Below are positions 6,074 through 7,147 of a DNA stretch of 7,147 nucleotides, in pieces (the first letter of the stretch is position 1; each line of letters opens with the position of its first letter). Under the pieces are notes generated by a model. It searched no databases. It was not told the DNA's origin and worked only from the letters and a program-made list of their open reading frames with translations. The translations under genes and the position numbers were made by a program. The stretch lies in NCBI GenBank assembly GCA_025935655.1, contig JAICUV010000178.1, forward strand, positions 1 to 7,147, given 5' to 3'. This DNA is from Chloroflexota bacterium. GTDB taxonomy: Bacteria; Chloroflexota; Limnocylindria; Limnocylindrales; CSP1-4.

Positions 6074-6079
6074 TACGCT
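6074..6079 (+). promoter_or_regulatory. -10 box of the methyltransferase operon
   Basis: TACGCT fits TANNNT and ends 7 nt before the ATG at 6087, so the mRNA would be leaderless. The 44-nt gap after the preceding stop leaves room for a promoter, but no clear -35 is visible. Read-through from the small membrane genes is also possible. Confidence 0.4.
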
Positions 6080-6086
6080 GCGGGCG

Positions 6087-6866
6087 ATGCGACGACTCGC
6101 GGGTGCCCACGAGCTGCTCGACGGGCCGCTCGACGACCCGGCCGCCCTGCGCGGCAACCTGCGCGACCTCGCCCGGGTCAACCGCTGGCTCGGCGGGACC
6201 GCGGCGTCGGGCCGTGCCCTGGAGCGCCTGCTGGCCGGGCGCACCGTCCCCCACTCGCTGCTCGACGTCGGGACGGGCGGCGCCGACATCCCGCTCGCGC
6301 TGCTGGACGCCGCCCGACGCCGCGACCGGACGCTCGTGGTCACAGCCGTGGACTCGCGCACCGAGGTCCTCGACGCGGCGCGGGCGATCGACCCGCGGAT
6401 CGGCTCGGCGCAGGGGCTCGAGCTCGCGGTCACCGACGGGCGCTCGCTCCCGTGGCCGGATCGCTCGTTCGACGTCGTCCACGCGTCGCTGCTCGTCCAC
6501 CACCTCGAGCCACCCGACGCGCTCGCGTTCCTCAGGGAGGCCGCCCGGGTCGCGCGGATCGGCGTGATCGTGAACGACCTCGTCCGCGCTCGTCACCACC
6601 TGCTGGGGGCGCGCCTGCTGCTCGGCGTCACGACCCGCAACCGGTACACGCGCCACGACGGGCCGCTGTCGGTCCGCCGGGCGTACACCCTGATGGAGCT
6701 GCGCGCGCTGCTGGCCGGCGCGGCGCTCCGGCCCGTGGCGGAGGTCGGCGCATTCGCGGGTCACCGGGTCGCGATCGCCGCGGTGCCGATGCGCGAGCTC
6801 GAACGGCGGCGTGACGCCGGCCCCGATCCCCACCCTGACCCCGACCAGGGCTCGGAGCCCTCGTGA
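6087..6866 (+). CDS. SAM-dependent class I methyltransferase
   Basis: A 259-residue cytoplasmic methyltransferase using S-adenosylmethionine. After an N-terminal helical segment containing ELLDGPLDDPAALRGNLRDL (9-28) and RVNRWLGG (30-37), the Rossmann-like domain starts with motif I, DVGTGGADIP (60-69). The SAM-ribose acidic residue is Asp89 in VTAVDS, DGRSLPWPDRSFDVV (117-131) corresponds to motifs II/III, and HASLLVHHL (132-140) follows as in UbiE/COQ5-like enzymes. The C-terminus has a charged Asp/Pro-rich tail after residue 240. The ATG at 6087 is chosen for the -10 box just upstream and because the family's N-terminal helices start here. Its stop overlaps the start of an FAD-dependent oxidoreductase. 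I recall this type of methyltransferase next to FAD oxidoreductases and type III polyketide synthases, so modification of a lipid, quinone or phenolic compound is plausible, but the substrate is not shown by the sequence. Confidence 0.92.
   Translation: MRRLAGAHELLDGPLDDPAALRGNLRDLARVNRWLGGTAASGRALERLLAGRTVPHSLLDVGTGGADIPLALLDAARRRDRTLVVTAVDSRTEVLDAARAIDPRIGSAQGLELAVTDGRSLPWPDRSFDVVHASLLVHHLEPPDALAFLREAARVARIGVIVNDLVRARHHLLGARLLLGVTTRNRYTRHDGPLSVRRAYTLMELRALLAGAALRPVAEVGAFAGHRVAIAAVPMRELERRRDAGPDPHPDPDQGSEPS
6848..6860 (+). promoter_or_regulatory. Small hairpin over the Shine-Dalgarno of the oxidoreductase gene
   Basis: GGGCT-CGG-AGCCC can form a 5-bp GC-only stem with a 3-nt loop. The candidate Shine-Dalgarno GGAG (6854-6857), 5 nt before the GTG at 6863, lies in the loop and the descending arm. 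Ribosomes finishing the methyltransferase gene would melt it, so it could enforce translational coupling. Short GC stems are frequent by chance at this base composition. Confidence 0.3.
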
Positions 6867-7147
6867 CCACCCGCGTCGACGTCGTGGTGGTCGGGGGCGG
6901 GCCCGCGGGCGCGGCGACCGCCGCGTACCTCGCGCGGGCCGGCCACGAGGTCATGCTCGTCGAGCGGGCGCCCGCCTGGCGCTGGCGCGCCGGAGGCGTG
7001 TTCGCGTCACCGGCCGCGGTGCGCGAGCTGCGCCACGCCGGGCTCGAGGCGGAGACGCTGGCGCGCGTCGCCCGCCCGATCCCCGCCATGCGGGTGGAGC
7101 TGCCCGACCGCGACCGGACCTCGTTCCGGCTCACGTACGGCGCGGAG
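6863..7147 (+). CDS. FAD-dependent oxidoreductase, N-terminal part (cut by window edge)
   Basis: The visible 95 residues are the start of a flavoprotein of the geranylgeranyl-reductase/PHBH-like class. VDVVVVGGGPAGAATAAYLA (5-24) is a classic dinucleotide-binding GxGxxG motif at the extreme N-terminus, and the second strand ends in VMLVER (31-36), whose acidic residue binds the FAD ribose. A GGVFASPAAVREL segment follows, corresponding to the FAD-contacting loop after the first beta-alpha-beta unit. The GTG at 6863 overlaps the methyltransferase stop as GTGA, with GGAG 5 nt upstream, so the two are co-translated and probably act in one pathway. Whether it is a monooxygenase, a double-bond reductase or a quinone-type tailoring enzyme depends on the missing C-terminal part. 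Confidence 0.92.
   Translation, partial: MTTRVDVVVVGGGPAGAATAAYLARAGHEVMLVERAPAWRWRAGGVFASPAAVRELRHAGLEAETLARVARPIPAMRVELPDRDRTSFRLTYGAE

Overview
The window is uniformly very GC-rich, densely packed, and uses GTG starts, ATGA/GTGA-type overlaps and several apparently leaderless transcripts. Together with a transmembrane Ser/Thr protein kinase and an aldehyde dehydrogenase pair of a kind I know from actinobacteria, this suggests an Actinomycetota chromosome or a high-GC Chloroflexota genome. I cannot separate the two from sequence alone. I see no mobile element, RNA gene, CRISPR array or tract of foreign composition.

Layout, left to right. (1) 1-809, minus strand: a GbsR/MarR-type regulator, coupled by a 1-nt gap to the ATPase of an ABC-2 type exporter that runs off the left edge. 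A perfect inverted repeat covers the -35 box of the regulator's promoter, so the unit looks self-regulated. (2) 832-5460, minus strand: a four-gene run transcribed leftwards. It holds a catalytically complete aldehyde dehydrogenase, a truncated aldehyde dehydrogenase without active-site residues, a PfkB-family sugar kinase and a membrane-anchored Ser/Thr kinase. The first three genes are joined by a 1-nt overlap and a 4-nt gap. The Ser/Thr kinase follows after 81 nt and may be a separate unit. (3) 5513-6042, plus strand: two overlapping small genes, each encoding a two-helix membrane protein of unknown function, divergent from the dehydrogenase operon across 52 bp. (4) 6087-7147, plus strand: a SAM-dependent methyltransferase overlapping an FAD-dependent oxidoreductase that runs off the right edge, probably part of a small lipid, quinone or polyketide tailoring operon.

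The most interesting part is the dehydrogenase pair. A full catalytic ALDH is followed by a truncated, cysteine-less ALDH, which is the domain order of the two-domain ALDH16 enzymes, but here split into two translationally coupled genes. The second theme is start-site architecture. Four promoter-proximal genes have a -10-like hexamer 6-7 nt before the start codon, so transcription should begin at or next to the start codon. Several coupled downstream genes instead have visible Shine-Dalgarno sequences.
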